A DNA stretch of 64,000 nucleotides from Haemophilus paraphrohaemolyticus (lineage in GTDB: Bacteria; Pseudomonadota; Gammaproteobacteria; Enterobacterales; Pasteurellaceae): contig NZ_MUXX01000002.1 of the NCBI RefSeq assembly GCF_002015045.1, forward strand, positions 223,258-287,257, in the 5' to 3' direction. Numbering within the stretch: position 1 is the stretch's first letter; every line of letters starts with the position of its first letter. Shown here one piece after another: positions 9,486-18,278 of this stretch. Position numbers and translations under genes: made by a program. The notes under the pieces were generated by a model that saw only the letters and a list, made by a program, of their open reading frames with translations, had not been told where the DNA came from and made no database searches.

Positions 9486-10154
9486 ATGGCTCTTATCGAA
9501 TACCACCCACCGCTTGAACCTTTTTTAGATGAGGTTTATCGCGACAACCATATTTTAGTAATCAACAAACCGAGCGGATTGCTTTCTGTTCCAGGTAATC
9601 GCCCCGAATATTTTGACAGCGCAATGACCCGCGTGCAGAAAAAATATGGCTTTACCGAACCTGCTCACCGTTTGGATATGGCGACAAGCGGTATTTTATT
9701 GTTTGCCTTAAGCAAAGTAGCTGAAAAAGAGTTGAAGCGTCAATTTCGCGAACGTGAGCCGAAAAAGCACTATATTGCGTTATTATGGGGCAAACTAGGC
9801 GAGAAAGTAGGCGATACTGGCAAGATGAATTTCCCACTAATTTGCGACTGGGAAAATCGCCCACGTCAAAAAATCTGTTACGCGCGAGGTAAAAAAGCGA
9901 TTACCCATTACGAAGTGCTGGAATATTTACCGAACAATATCACGAGAGTAAAACTTACCCCAATTACAGGGCGTTCTCACCAGCTACGTGTACACTCTTT
10001 GGCGCTGGGACATCCCATTCTAGGCGATAAATTCTATGCTAATCCATTAGCCAAAAGCCTTGCCCCTAGACTTTGCTTACATGCCGAAAGCTTAACAATT
10101 ACTCACCCAATAACGGGCGAGAAAATGACGTTTATGACAGAGGCTGAGTTTTAA
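9486..10154 (+). CDS. rluA: dual-specificity pseudouridine synthase RluA (23S rRNA 746 / tRNA 32)
   Basis: Converts U746 of 23S rRNA and U32 of several tRNAs to pseudouridine. It has 222 residues, typical of RluA, which lacks the S4 domain of RluC and RluD. The catalytic Asp is in HRLDMATSG, and the family motif GRSHQLRVH is present. It starts 2 bases after the rapA stop, so the pair is one transcription unit. A weak 6-base hairpin (10176-10194) after the stop has a poor T run. Confidence 0.93.
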   Translation: MALIEYHPPLEPFLDEVYRDNHILVINKPSGLLSVPGNRPEYFDSAMTRVQKKYGFTEPAHRLDMATSGILLFALSKVAEKELKRQFREREPKKHYIALLWGKLGEKVGDTGKMNFPLICDWENRPRQKICYARGKKAITHYEVLEYLPNNITRVKLTPITGRSHQLRVHSLALGHPILGDKFYANPLAKSLAPRLCLHAESLTITHPITGEKMTFMTEAEF

Positions 10155-10312
10155 ACAAAAGTGATTGTGAGCTATAGCCTTATAATACAAGGCTTTAAGC
10201 CCATTTAAAATTCAACCATTCAAAAACATGGAAGAAAAATAATCTTCAGTTTCGACATACTCAGCAACCGTTTTGTATATCTGCCATATAATTTCGAAAA
10301 ACTGGATAATAT

Positions 10313-10351
10313 AAAGGCAAGTAAGATTTCTCTACTTGCCTTTATTTTTTT
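10313..10351 (+). terminator. terminator of the rapA-rluA unit
   Basis: An 11-base perfect stem AAAGGCAAGTA / TACTTGCCTTT with a 9-base loop is followed by ATTTTTTT. The stretch from 10155 to 10312 shows no gene. Confidence 0.85.
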
Positions 10352-10363
10352 AATCTCTATAAT
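10336..10363 (+). promoter_or_regulatory. promoter of the 4.5S RNA gene
   Basis: TTGCCT (10336-10341), a 16-base spacer and a perfect TATAAT (10358-10363). The start would be near 10370, about 30 bases before the mature RNA, consistent with a 5' leader that is trimmed. It overlaps the T run of the preceding terminator. Confidence 0.65.
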
Positions 10364-10399
10364 AGCAACCCTTATGTTCGTAAGAGCATAATCCAATGG

Positions 10400-10510
10400 C
10401 GGGTGTTATTGGTTCCTCGCAACGGTGTTCAGCTTACTTGGTCAGGTTCGGAAGAAAGCAGCCAGGGTTGAAATTTCTGTGTGCCGAGGGGTGCTGGTAA
10501 CACCCCCACC
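10400..10510 (+). ncRNA. ffs: 4.5S RNA, the signal recognition particle RNA
   Basis: RNA part of the bacterial signal recognition particle, which binds Ffh and targets membrane proteins. The sequence folds into one long hairpin: GGGTGTTA at the 5' end pairs with TAACACCC near 10498-10505. The conserved apical domain is unmistakable, with GGTCAGG, the GGAAG tetraloop region and AAGCAGCC (10439-10464). A T run at 10511-10516 provides the terminator. Exact processed ends are estimated. Confidence 0.95.
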
Positions 10511-10516
10511 TTTTTT

Positions 10517-12499
10517 CTATTTACCTGCCTCTTTTTTCTCTTCTTTTGGTAAATGATATAACTGATGTTTATACACATAACTTGGCAGCAAGGCTTGAGC
10601 TAATGCATCTTTTTTCTCTTCCTCATCAACGGCTTTCGGAATCAGTTTTTCGTTGGCTTTATCGTATGTAAAGCTCTCAATAGGCGTATTTGGACGCATT
10701 ACAATCACATCATTATTCGCTTTCATGACAGCTTGTGTCGCATCATATTGCATAATTGCACGATTTGGCTCAACATTTTGGGTTAAGTCATAGCCCATCA
10801 TTGGGTTTTCGCTGCTAATTCCCGCTACAGACAGCAGAGTTGCAGGCATATCAAGTTGGCTGACTAAACGGCTATCACGTTTTGGCTCGATATGATTACC
10901 GAGCAATAATGCTGGGATATGGAAATGACGAATCGGTACTAAATCATCGCCTGTTGCACGCGAGTCGTGGTCAGCAATAATTAAGAAGATGGTGTCATTC
11001 CAATAATTCGATTTTTTCGCTAACTCGAAGAAATGCCCAATCGCATAATCAGCATATTTTGCGGCATTATTACGTGTCTGTTTTGGCTGTTCATACAGTT
11101 CAATTTTGCCATCTGGGAATTCAAACGGATCGTGGTTGCTTGAGCTAAACACGAGGCTAAAGAACGGTTTACCTTCATTGTGTAATTTGGTAAAAGTCTC
11201 GTTTGCTTTGTCGAATAAGTCTTCATCGCTTACGCCCCAAGTTGCTTTAAATTTGGGGTTGGCGTAATCATTTTCATCAATAATACGGGTGAAACCATTG
11301 CCATAGAAAAAGCTTGCCATATTGTCGAAATGTTTTTCCCCACCATAAATGAACGAGGTGTCGTAACCTTGACGACGCAACACTTCTGCAATACTAAAGA
11401 AGTTATTTTGACTTTTCGTGAGTTTCACAACTGCACGGGCTGGTGTTGGCAAGAAACCTGTAGTTGTTGCTTCAATGCCACGCACAGAACGCGTACCCGT
11501 TGCATATAGATTTTCAAACAACCACCCTTCTTCGGCTAATTTATCTAAGTTTGGAGTTAATGGTTTACCGCCAAGCGTACCGACAAATTGTGCACCAAGG
11601 CTCTCTTGAAGCAAAATTACGATATTTTTCGGTTTGCCCGTGTAACTTGCTTGGTTGTAAGTCAGTGTTGGAATTTCTCTTGAAATGTAATCTGAATCTA
11701 GACGACCACGCAATTTTTTCACACGTTCGAACATCTCTTCATCCGACATTTTTCCATATTGCTCTGCTGATTTTTCTTCATCTTTCAGCTGTTGCACCGC
11801 ATAAAGTACAGAGTAGCCAGAGTTTAATACAAGAGAGTTTACGAGCGGATCGCTTGAAAATGCGACCATTGCTGGGTTAATCCCACGGTGAGCAAAACTT
11901 GAGCGCCCCCCAACAAACACTAATGCCGCTACAAGCAAGGCAACAAGCGGTCGAATTTTCCAACTCATTTGTAAACTACAGGCAGAAACCTTTTTCACCG
12001 CCCAACCTGCCAATTTCCAATAAGCAAAAATTGCCAATGCTATCACCACAAGGCTAATAATCACTGTGGTTAAATGTCCATGAATAAGCATCGTAAACAC
12101 TTCTTTTGGATAAGTCAGATATTCAATAAACAAGCGGTTCGGGCGCAAGTCAAAGGTTTCAATAAAATTCGGCGTCGATACTTCCATAAAGAGAATGAAT
12201 ACGGAACCCGCGGTGAGCCAAATACGTAAAATTGCTCGCCAAATTTTGCCAATGGCATTGTTATTGAACAGTAGCACACTGAATAAAGCAGGCAAACCAA
12301 ATAGCCAGCAAAGGGCGGATACATCAATCCGCAAGCCTTGCAACATCAGTTGTGACCAGCCATCTACTGCATTCACCCGTTCGGTTTGCCATAAGCCAAG
12401 AGCAAGACGGGAAAGTGAGAGTAGAATTAAGTTAATGATAACAAAAAATAAAATAGGAAAGAGAACGGAACGTCCTTTTCTTGAAGTTGATTGCTTCAT
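10517..12499 (-). CDS. LTA synthase-like membrane phosphotransferase (alkaline phosphatase/sulfatase superfamily)
   Basis: 660-residue inner-membrane protein related to lipoteichoic acid synthase and to the OpgB phosphoglycerol transferase. Five hydrophobic segments occupy roughly residues 12-215. A periplasmic sulfatase-fold domain follows, with metal-site motifs ESLGAQFVG, the nucleophile region ATGTRSVRGIE, and IADHDSR with a later HFHIPALLLG. The likely nucleophile is Ser338 where LtaS uses Thr. It ends next to the 4.5S RNA and is transcribed alone. Gram-negative bacteria lack lipoteichoic acid, so the acceptor here is unknown; a glycan or lipid headgroup transfer is plausible inference. 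Confidence 0.82.
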   Translation of the reverse strand: MKQSTSRKGRSVLFPILFFVIINLILLSLSRLALGLWQTERVNAVDGWSQLMLQGLRIDVSALCWLFGLPALFSVLLFNNNAIGKIWRAILRIWLTAGSVFILFMEVSTPNFIETFDLRPNRLFIEYLTYPKEVFTMLIHGHLTTVIISLVVIALAIFAYWKLAGWAVKKVSACSLQMSWKIRPLVALLVAALVFVGGRSSFAHRGINPAMVAFSSDPLVNSLVLNSGYSVLYAVQQLKDEEKSAEQYGKMSDEEMFERVKKLRGRLDSDYISREIPTLTYNQASYTGKPKNIVILLQESLGAQFVGTLGGKPLTPNLDKLAEEGWLFENLYATGTRSVRGIEATTTGFLPTPARAVVKLTKSQNNFFSIAEVLRRQGYDTSFIYGGEKHFDNMASFFYGNGFTRIIDENDYANPKFKATWGVSDEDLFDKANETFTKLHNEGKPFFSLVFSSSNHDPFEFPDGKIELYEQPKQTRNNAAKYADYAIGHFFELAKKSNYWNDTIFLIIADHDSRATGDDLVPIRHFHIPALLLGNHIEPKRDSRLVSQLDMPATLLSVAGISSENPMMGYDLTQNVEPNRAIMQYDATQAVMKANNDVIVMRPNTPIESFTYDKANEKLIPKAVDEEEKKDALAQALLPSYVYKHQLYHLPKEEKKEAGK

Positions 12500-12647
12500 A
12501 GCAATTCCTTATATGAAATGAAAATCCATCGCATTTTACGCTATTCATCTTATAAACAACAGTAGCCCGCGAAAATAAAAGCCGTTTGCAAAAACGGACA
12601 TAGAACGGTAAACTTTGTTCACACTTTATTAACGAGAGAAAGACAAA

Positions 12648-12869
12648 ATGGCTAAGAAACCGACGCCCAATTTTGAGACAATATTAAAAGAGTTAGAAAG
12701 TATCGTAACGCATTTAGAATCGGGCGACTTACCGCTAGAAGATGCTTTAAATGAATTTGAAAATGCAGTAAAACTTGTGCAACAAGGACAAGAATATTTG
12801 CAAAAAGCAGAACAACGCATTCAAATTCTTCTTAATAAAACGCCTGAAGCTGAACTCACCGACTACTAA
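12648..12869 (+). CDS. xseB: exodeoxyribonuclease VII small subunit
   Basis: Small subunit of exonuclease VII, which degrades single-stranded DNA; several copies bind each XseA. It has 73 residues, close to the usual 80. The family pattern [14 protein letters not shown] and [12 protein letters not shown] is complete. It starts after a GAGAGA ribosome site and ends one base before ispA, an arrangement common to gamma-proteobacteria. The third usual member, dxs, does not follow here. Confidence 0.93.
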   Translation: MAKKPTPNFETILKELESIVTHLESGDLPLEDALNEFENAVKLVQQGQEYLQKAEQRIQILLNKTPEAELTDY

Positions 12870-12870
12870 T

Positions 12871-13764
12871 ATGACTTACTCTCTCACAACCGATCTTGCT
12901 GAAATCCAGCAACGTATTAACCACTATCTTTCTACTCAGCTTGAAACGCTCAAAACTATGCAAGCACCGCTCGCCGATGCGATGGCTTATGCTGTCTTAC
13001 TTGGCGGAAAGCGAGTTCGTCCATTTTTGATGTATGCGACTGGGAGAATGTTAGGCGTACACTTAGCAAAAATCGATGCTTCTGCAGGGGCAATGGAGTC
13101 TATCCACGCTTATTCATTAGTACACGATGATTTACCCGCAATGGATGATGATGCATTAAGACGCGGTAAACCTACCTGTCATATCGCCTTTGATGAAGCC
13201 ACGGCAATTTTAGCGGGCGATGCCCTGCAAAGTTTTGCTTTTGAGCTAATTGCAGACGATGAACTACTCACTCCTTTGCAAAAAATTCGTCAAATTCAAT
13301 CGCTTGCAAAAGCTGCCGGCGCAAAAGGAATGTGCTTGGGGCAAAATTTAGATTTACTTGCAGAAAACAAAGCTGTTTCATTAGAAGAATTAGAACTTAT
13401 TCATCGTAATAAAACAGGGGCATTAATTGAAGCTTCTGTGTTAATGGGTTTTAACCTTTCTGATTATGCAGAAGATAAATATATTGAAATGCAGCTTCAA
13501 CGCTATGCCCAAGCGATTGGCTTAGCTTTCCAAGTGCAAGACGATATTTTAGATGTCATTGGCGAAACAGATAAAATCGGCAAAACCGCAGGAGCAGATG
13601 AGCAGCATAATAAAAGCACTTATCCTAAACTACTAGGCTTAGAAGGGGCACAGCAAAAAGCTCAAAAACTTTATCAGGTAGCGATTGATGCTTTAAATGA
13701 GCTGAATTTTGATACGACCGCACTAAAAGAGTTGGCGGATTTTATTATTCATCGAGAAAATTAA
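12871..13764 (+). CDS. ispA: (2E,6E)-farnesyl diphosphate synthase
   Basis: Condenses dimethylallyl or geranyl diphosphate with isopentenyl diphosphate to farnesyl diphosphate, the precursor used by UppS (encoded in this window) and by quinone side-chain synthesis. With the ATG at 12871 it has 297 residues; an in-frame upstream start at 12775 lies inside xseB and is rejected. The first aspartate-rich motif is DDLPAMDDD (residues 86-94) and the second is DDILD near residue 227. GGKRVRP binds diphosphate. It is coupled to xseB with one base between them, and dxs, its frequent partner, is absent. Confidence 0.94.
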   Translation: MTYSLTTDLAEIQQRINHYLSTQLETLKTMQAPLADAMAYAVLLGGKRVRPFLMYATGRMLGVHLAKIDASAGAMESIHAYSLVHDDLPAMDDDALRRGKPTCHIAFDEATAILAGDALQSFAFELIADDELLTPLQKIRQIQSLAKAAGAKGMCLGQNLDLLAENKAVSLEELELIHRNKTGALIEASVLMGFNLSDYAEDKYIEMQLQRYAQAIGLAFQVQDDILDVIGETDKIGKTAGADEQHNKSTYPKLLGLEGAQQKAQKLYQVAIDALNELNFDTTALKELADFIIHREN

Positions 13765-13783
13765 GTTCATAAAAATGGTTGGT

Positions 13784-13828
13784 AAAAATGCGTAGTTTGA
13801 TGATTCAATACTACGCATTTTATTTTAA
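13784..13828. terminator. bidirectional terminator between ispA and deoC
   Basis: AAAATGCGTAGT (13785-13796) pairs with ACTACGCATTTT (13810-13821); A runs on the left and T runs on the right serve both convergent genes. Confidence 0.85.
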
Positions 13829-14496
13829 TATCCCTCACCTTCAGCCAAAACCCCATTCACAATCGCAATCCCTGCACTTGCCCCAATTCTTGTTGCACCA
13901 GCTTCTATCATCGCTAATGCGGTTTGTGTATCACGAATGCCACCGGAAGCTTTTACACCAATTTCGCCAACGGTCTGTTTCATTAACGCCACATCCTCTA
14001 CGGTTGCCCCGCCTTTATTGAAGCCTGTTGAAGTTTTTACGAAGGCAACGCCAATAGCTTTACAGATTTCGCACGCTTTAACAATTTCTTCTTTGCTGAG
14101 TAAGCAAGTTTCCAAAATCACTTTAAGTGGTGTATCGTGGCAAGCATTAAATACAGCTTGAATATCGGTTTGCACCTTTTCCCATTGGTTCGATTTAATC
14201 CAACCCACGTTAATTACCATATCAATTTCGCCCGCACCCGCTTGAATCGCTTGCTCGGTTTCAAACGCTTTAACCACAGTTGCATTTGCTCCCAATGGAA
14301 AGCCAATTACTGTGCAGATTTTTACCGCTGAATCAGCAAGTTTTTGCTTAGCGAGCGAAATATGGCAAGGGTTGATACAGACAGAATAAAAGCCATATTC
14401 AAGCGCTTCTTCGCAGAGTTTTAGAATATCTTGTTCGTTTTTTTCAGCAGTAAGAGCGGTGTGATCGATATATTTTGCAAGTTGAGATGCGTTCAT
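13825..14496 (-). CDS. deoC: deoxyribose-phosphate aldolase
   Basis: Splits 2-deoxyribose 5-phosphate to glyceraldehyde 3-phosphate and acetaldehyde in deoxynucleoside catabolism. The start at 14496 has a perfect AAAGGAGA ribosome site and gives 223 residues; the longer frame from 14580 runs through the promoter. The Schiff-base lysine is in FVKTSTGF, and GASAGIAIVNG closes the barrel. It stands alone here, without deoA, deoB or deoD beside it. Confidence 0.95.
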   Translation of the reverse strand: MNASQLAKYIDHTALTAEKNEQDILKLCEEALEYGFYSVCINPCHISLAKQKLADSAVKICTVIGFPLGANATVVKAFETEQAIQAGAGEIDMVINVGWIKSNQWEKVQTDIQAVFNACHDTPLKVILETCLLSKEEIVKACEICKAIGVAFVKTSTGFNKGGATVEDVALMKQTVGEIGVKASGGIRDTQTALAMIEAGATRIGASAGIAIVNGVLAEGEGY

Positions 14497-14530
14497 AAAA
14501 TCTCCTTTGAGTGAAAATAAAATTGCCCAC

Positions 14531-14558
14531 AATATACGCCAACTGGTTAGATTTGCAA
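14531..14558 (-). promoter_or_regulatory. promoter of deoC
   Basis: On the minus strand TTGCAA (14558-14553), a 16-base spacer and TATATT (14536-14531), about 35 bases before the start codon. Confidence 0.55.
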
Positions 14559-14606
14559 AAGATTTTACCATCTTAACCACTTACCTTTTTCTTTATGAAG
14601 AAAAAA

Positions 14607-14622
14607 TGTGATTTAGTTATCA
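14607..14622. promoter_or_regulatory. possible CRP site shared by deoC and yidE
   Basis: TGTGA-TTTAGT-TATCA matches the CRP consensus at 8 of 10 core positions. Its centre lies about 60 bases before the yidE start and about 90 before the deoC start predicted from their -10 elements. The right half is weak. Confidence 0.3.
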
Positions 14623-14658
14623 TTTCTGAAGTTTCACTCTACTTTCAAAATCTCAGCT

Positions 14659-14667
14659 TGCTATAAT
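14659..14667 (+). promoter_or_regulatory. extended -10 of the yidE promoter
   Basis: TG-C-TATAAT, a perfect extended -10, 31 bases before the ATG at 14698; no good -35 is seen. Confidence 0.6.
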
Positions 14668-14697
14668 CCGAAAGAGTTAATTAATTTCGAGGTTGAT

Positions 14698-16353
14698 ATG
14701 AGTGAAACAGCGATAACCATTGGCCTGCTTGCCCTTGTTGCCGTGATTGGACTTTGGGTAGGGCATTGGAAGATCAAAGGCGTGGGGCTTGGTATTGGTG
14801 GCGTGTTATTTGGTGGGATTATCGTCGCCCATTTCACCACACAATACGGCATTCAGCTTGATAGCCACACGCTACATTTTGTGCAAGAATTTGGCTTAAT
14901 TCTGTTTGTTTATACCATCGGCATCCAAGTCGGTCCGGGCTTTTTTTCCTCTTTGCGAAAATCAGGACTGAAACTAAATGGCTTTGCGATTTTAATTGTT
15001 GTGCTTGGCTCGCTTGCGACCATTATTATCTACAAAGTCACAGGCATTCCACTTGATGTAGCTATTGGAATTTATTCTGGTGCGGTAACCAACACGCCAG
15101 CACTGGGCGCAGGGCAACAGGTTTTAGCCGAGCTTGGTATGACGGGCGTAACCAGCACAATGGGGATCTCCTATGCCATGGCGTATCCTTTCGGGATCTG
15201 CGGTATTTTACTCTGCATGTGGCTACTTCGTCTCTTCTTCCGCGTAAAAATTGATGAAGAAGCACATAATTTCGTGAAAGAGAGTGGACAAGATAAAGAG
15301 ACACTCGACACCCTTGTAGTGCAAGTCTCCAACCGCAATTTAGACGGCATTAATTTAACCGAAATCCCTGGATTTAATGAAGAAGATGTTGTTTGTTCAC
15401 ACCTAAAACGGGGCGAAGAAACCTTTGTGCCGAAAGCGGACAGCGAAGTGCGGCTAGGCGATGTGTTGCATCTGGTCGGGGAAAGTGCCTCGCTAAAAAA
15501 AATGCGGCTGATTATTGGCGATGAAGTCGATGTGCCTGTCACTACCTCAAGCGGTGAAATTCGTGCTGAGCGTGTGGTGGTAACTAACGAAAAAGTGCTC
15601 GGTAAAAAAATCCGCAGCCTTGGTATCAACCAAAAATATGGCGTAGTAATTTCTCGCCTAAACCGCACAGGGGTTGAACTCGTGCCAACCGGCAACACAA
15701 CGCTTCAATTTGGTGACGTATTGCATATGGTTGGGCGCACCGATGTGTTAAACAACGCTATTTCGGTTATCGGTAATGCGCAACAAAAATTGCTACAAGT
15801 GCAAATGTTACCCGTGTTTATCGGGATTGGCTTAGGCGTATTACTCGGCTCATTGCCATTAAGCATCCCTGGTTTCCCTGTTGCCTTGAAATTAGGGCTT
15901 GCAGGCGGACCACTTGTGGTCGCACTCATCCTTGCTCGTATCGGTAGCATCGGCAAACTCTACTGGTTTATGCCGCCAAGTGCTAACCTTGCCTTGCGCG
16001 AAATTGGCATCGTGCTTTTCCTCTCTGTCGTCGGCTTGAAATCGGGCGGCAGCTTTGTTGATACACTCACTAAGGGCTCTGGTTTAGAATGGATGGGCTA
16101 CGGCATTTTCATTACCCTCATCCCATTATTGATTGTCGGTGTGATTGCGCGTTGGTATACCAAAATGAATTATCTCAGCCTTTGTGGCTTGCTCGCAGGC
16201 TCTATGACCGACCCACCCGCACTTGCTTTCGCCAATGAGATGAAAGAAGAGAGCGGCGCACAAGCCCTTTCCTATGCAACAGTTTACCCGCTTGTCATGT
16301 TCTTGCGGATTATTTCTCCACAATTGCTGGCAATATTGTTGTTTGTGGCGTGA
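14698..16353 (+). CDS. yidE: putative transporter YidE (AspT/YidE/YbjL family) with RCK_C domains
   Basis: Inner-membrane protein of the aspartate:alanine exchanger superfamily with no established substrate. It has 551 residues, the length of E. coli YidE (553), and the N-terminal half is plainly homologous ([44 protein letters not shown]). Two membrane blocks of about five segments each (residues 1-170 and 370-551) flank two soluble RCK_C-type ligand-binding domains (residues 195-360). The repeated motif TNTPALG in the first block and TDPPALAF in the second shows the internal duplication. It has a GAGG ribosome site and its own promoter. Confidence 0.9.
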   Translation: MSETAITIGLLALVAVIGLWVGHWKIKGVGLGIGGVLFGGIIVAHFTTQYGIQLDSHTLHFVQEFGLILFVYTIGIQVGPGFFSSLRKSGLKLNGFAILIVVLGSLATIIIYKVTGIPLDVAIGIYSGAVTNTPALGAGQQVLAELGMTGVTSTMGISYAMAYPFGICGILLCMWLLRLFFRVKIDEEAHNFVKESGQDKETLDTLVVQVSNRNLDGINLTEIPGFNEEDVVCSHLKRGEETFVPKADSEVRLGDVLHLVGESASLKKMRLIIGDEVDVPVTTSSGEIRAERVVVTNEKVLGKKIRSLGINQKYGVVISRLNRTGVELVPTGNTTLQFGDVLHMVGRTDVLNNAISVIGNAQQKLLQVQMLPVFIGIGLGVLLGSLPLSIPGFPVALKLGLAGGPLVVALILARIGSIGKLYWFMPPSANLALREIGIVLFLSVVGLKSGGSFVDTLTKGSGLEWMGYGIFITLIPLLIVGVIARWYTKMNYLSLCGLLAGSMTDPPALAFANEMKEESGAQALSYATVYPLVMFLRIISPQLLAILLFVA

Positions 16354-16363
16354 TTTATCAAAT

Positions 16364-16412
16364 GAAAGCGGTCGATTTGTAAAAAATTTTTGCAAATCGA
16401 CCGCTTGTTTAT
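16364..16412. terminator. bidirectional terminator with uptake-signal core between yidE and nrdD
   Basis: A 14-base perfect stem AAGCGGTCGATTTG (16366-16379) / CAAATCGACCGCTT (16393-16406) with A and T runs. ACCGCTTGT at 16400-16408 is a perfect uptake signal. Confidence 0.85.
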
Positions 16413-18194
16413 TTACGCCGCTTCCCGATGATAGAACCTCAAACTATGCTCTTTTTGGCGAGCAGAGCTGAAAGCGGAAACTCGTTTTAAGTAGCCAATT
16501 ACGCGCGTGCCGTAGTCGATATCTTTCGAACCGCATTCTGGGCAGCATTGCAAGGTGAGTTTATCGATGTGGTCGCAGGCGTTGCAGATAGTGATTTTTA
16601 CGTTAATGCAGAAGTAGTTGCAGCCCGTTTTGGCCGCGATGTCGAGCATTGTGCGGTAGCCCGTTTGGGTTAAGGCTTCGTCTAAATTCAAATGTAAGGC
16701 GGAGCCACCATCAAGCCATTCAATCAGCTCTTTACCGTGGAGTAAGAATTTATCGAGGGCGTTAATTTGCTCATCTTCTACCACATAAAAATAGGAGTTG
16801 TAGCACTCACGTGGCACAAAATAGCCGTCGGATTTATCCCATTTCGCATTTTTCACACCTAAATTTTCCGCGGGCACAAATTCGGTGTTGAACTTCACAC
16901 CATACTGTTTTGAAGCTTGCTGGTTCGCTTCAAAAATCACTTTTAAGCGACTTTGCACAAACACCATATAGTCAGGATTATAGCCCACAGTTAAGCCTTG
17001 GGATTCCGCTGCTTCTGCCATGCCGTTAATGCCAATGGTGAGGAATTGCTTGTCGAGCGAAATAAAACCTGCATCATACACAGGCAACATTCCTGCTGCG
17101 AGATACTCTTCCATCAATTTACGATAAGCAACTTGATATTGGTGGATCTTGCTGACTTCTGTTGCCAAATCGCGTCCATCTTGCACTAAGCGGTTCATAT
17201 TCAGCGTAATCACGTTAATCGACCCTGTTGCCACACCACCCGCCCCGAGCGAATAAGAAAAGGTGTGATCGGCAATTTCATTGCGTAATCGGCAACAAGA
17301 AGCGAGCGAGTCTGGGTTGTCTGATTGATAGATAAAGAAGGCATTACCTTGCGAGAGCTCTTCCGCCATTTGGTCAGCAAATTCACTGTCTTTGCATTTG
17401 CCATTTTCAGTCAGCATTGCGGCTGTCACCACAGGAAAGGTTAAAATTGCCTTGGTGCGTTCTTGGTTAAACCATTTCATAAAAAAGCGTTGCAGTTTGG
17501 CGGTGGTTTCCCAGTTTGGGCGTTCAAAATCGGGGAAGAAGAAATCGCCGAACATCGCATCAAAATAGAAATGGTCGTAAACCGAAATGTTCCAGAACAC
17601 GCTTTGATAACCACGTGCCGCGGCGGGCTGGTTGATGCTATAAACCACTTGTTGAAGATGATTTTCGACCTCCAAGCGGTGTGTTTCTAAGTAATTTTCA
17701 CCAAAATCTTTACGGGCGAAATAGTCGAAATAGGTTAAAAATTCCACTGTTGCGACTGCGCCAGCAAATTGAGAACTCACAGCAAATACAAAGTTAATAA
17801 ACGAACCACAAAATGAGGCGAGATGTTTCGGGGCTTGAGATTCCCCACCCAGTTTGGTTAAGCCTTCACGCAAAAATGGATACATCGTTACCGATACGCA
17901 ATAAGGCTTAAGGCTGGTTTCATCGTGAACATAAATCTCGTGGGCTTCAATTTGGCGAATATACTCGTCCGCCATCGATTGCCCAAACAGTTCTGCAATT
18001 TTCTGGCTCACTTTGGCACGGTTAATCTGCACAAAAAAGTCTTTCATCAACTCTTGTTCCATCGTGGCAATGTTTTTTTGGGTCACGTTTGCGTTGGCGT
18101 CCATTTTCGAGCCATCAGCGGCATTTTTCGCTTGTTGATATTCAGTGATAAAGTCCAGTTTTTGGGTAAGTTGAGATGGAGTAAGTCGGATCAT
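16413..18194 (-). CDS. nrdD: anaerobic (class III) ribonucleoside-triphosphate reductase without ATP-cone
   Basis: Glycyl-radical enzyme that makes deoxynucleotides without oxygen. It has 593 residues, about 120 fewer than E. coli NrdD (712); the missing part is the N-terminal ATP-cone. The C-terminus carries a zinc site, CNAC and CPEC, then the radical motif TRVIGYLKR with Gly567 as the radical residue. The tail RVSAFSSAR resembles archaeal and Thermotoga-type NrdD more than the E. coli RVCGYLG. The activase gene nrdG is upstream, 84 bases away, with a palindromic repeat pair between them. The start at 18194 follows AAGGA. Confidence 0.88.
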   Translation of the reverse strand: MIRLTPSQLTQKLDFITEYQQAKNAADGSKMDANANVTQKNIATMEQELMKDFFVQINRAKVSQKIAELFGQSMADEYIRQIEAHEIYVHDETSLKPYCVSVTMYPFLREGLTKLGGESQAPKHLASFCGSFINFVFAVSSQFAGAVATVEFLTYFDYFARKDFGENYLETHRLEVENHLQQVVYSINQPAAARGYQSVFWNISVYDHFYFDAMFGDFFFPDFERPNWETTAKLQRFFMKWFNQERTKAILTFPVVTAAMLTENGKCKDSEFADQMAEELSQGNAFFIYQSDNPDSLASCCRLRNEIADHTFSYSLGAGGVATGSINVITLNMNRLVQDGRDLATEVSKIHQYQVAYRKLMEEYLAAGMLPVYDAGFISLDKQFLTIGINGMAEAAESQGLTVGYNPDYMVFVQSRLKVIFEANQQASKQYGVKFNTEFVPAENLGVKNAKWDKSDGYFVPRECYNSYFYVVEDEQINALDKFLLHGKELIEWLDGGSALHLNLDEALTQTGYRTMLDIAAKTGCNYFCINVKITICNACDHIDKLTLQCCPECGSKDIDYGTRVIGYLKRVSAFSSARQKEHSLRFYHREAA

Positions 18195-18210
18195 GGCAAG
18201 TCCTTATTTG

Positions 18211-18273
18211 TAAGGTGGGATTTATCCCACTGTTGATGATTTTGATATTAATGGTGGGATAAATCCCACCCTA
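18211..18273. repeat. pair of REP-like palindromes in inverted orientation
   Basis: GGTGGGATTTATCCCAC (18214-18230) and GTGGGATAAATCCCACC (18254-18270) are each palindromic and are inverted to one another. Read on the minus strand the right copy is preceded by GTAG, and the left copy read on the plus strand by GTAA, as in REP sequences mobilised by RAYT transposases. They lie between nrdG and nrdD and could stabilise or attenuate the message. Confidence 0.6.
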
Positions 18274-18278
18274 CATTT

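Noticed and set aside
10155-10312. Small gene between rluA and the 4.5S RNA
   Set aside because: No frame with a ribosome site or conserved features; only a weak hairpin at 10176-10194.
11464-11880. 138-codon frame opposite the LTA-synthase-like gene
   Set aside because: Lies wholly antisense to a conserved gene, no recognisable protein features.
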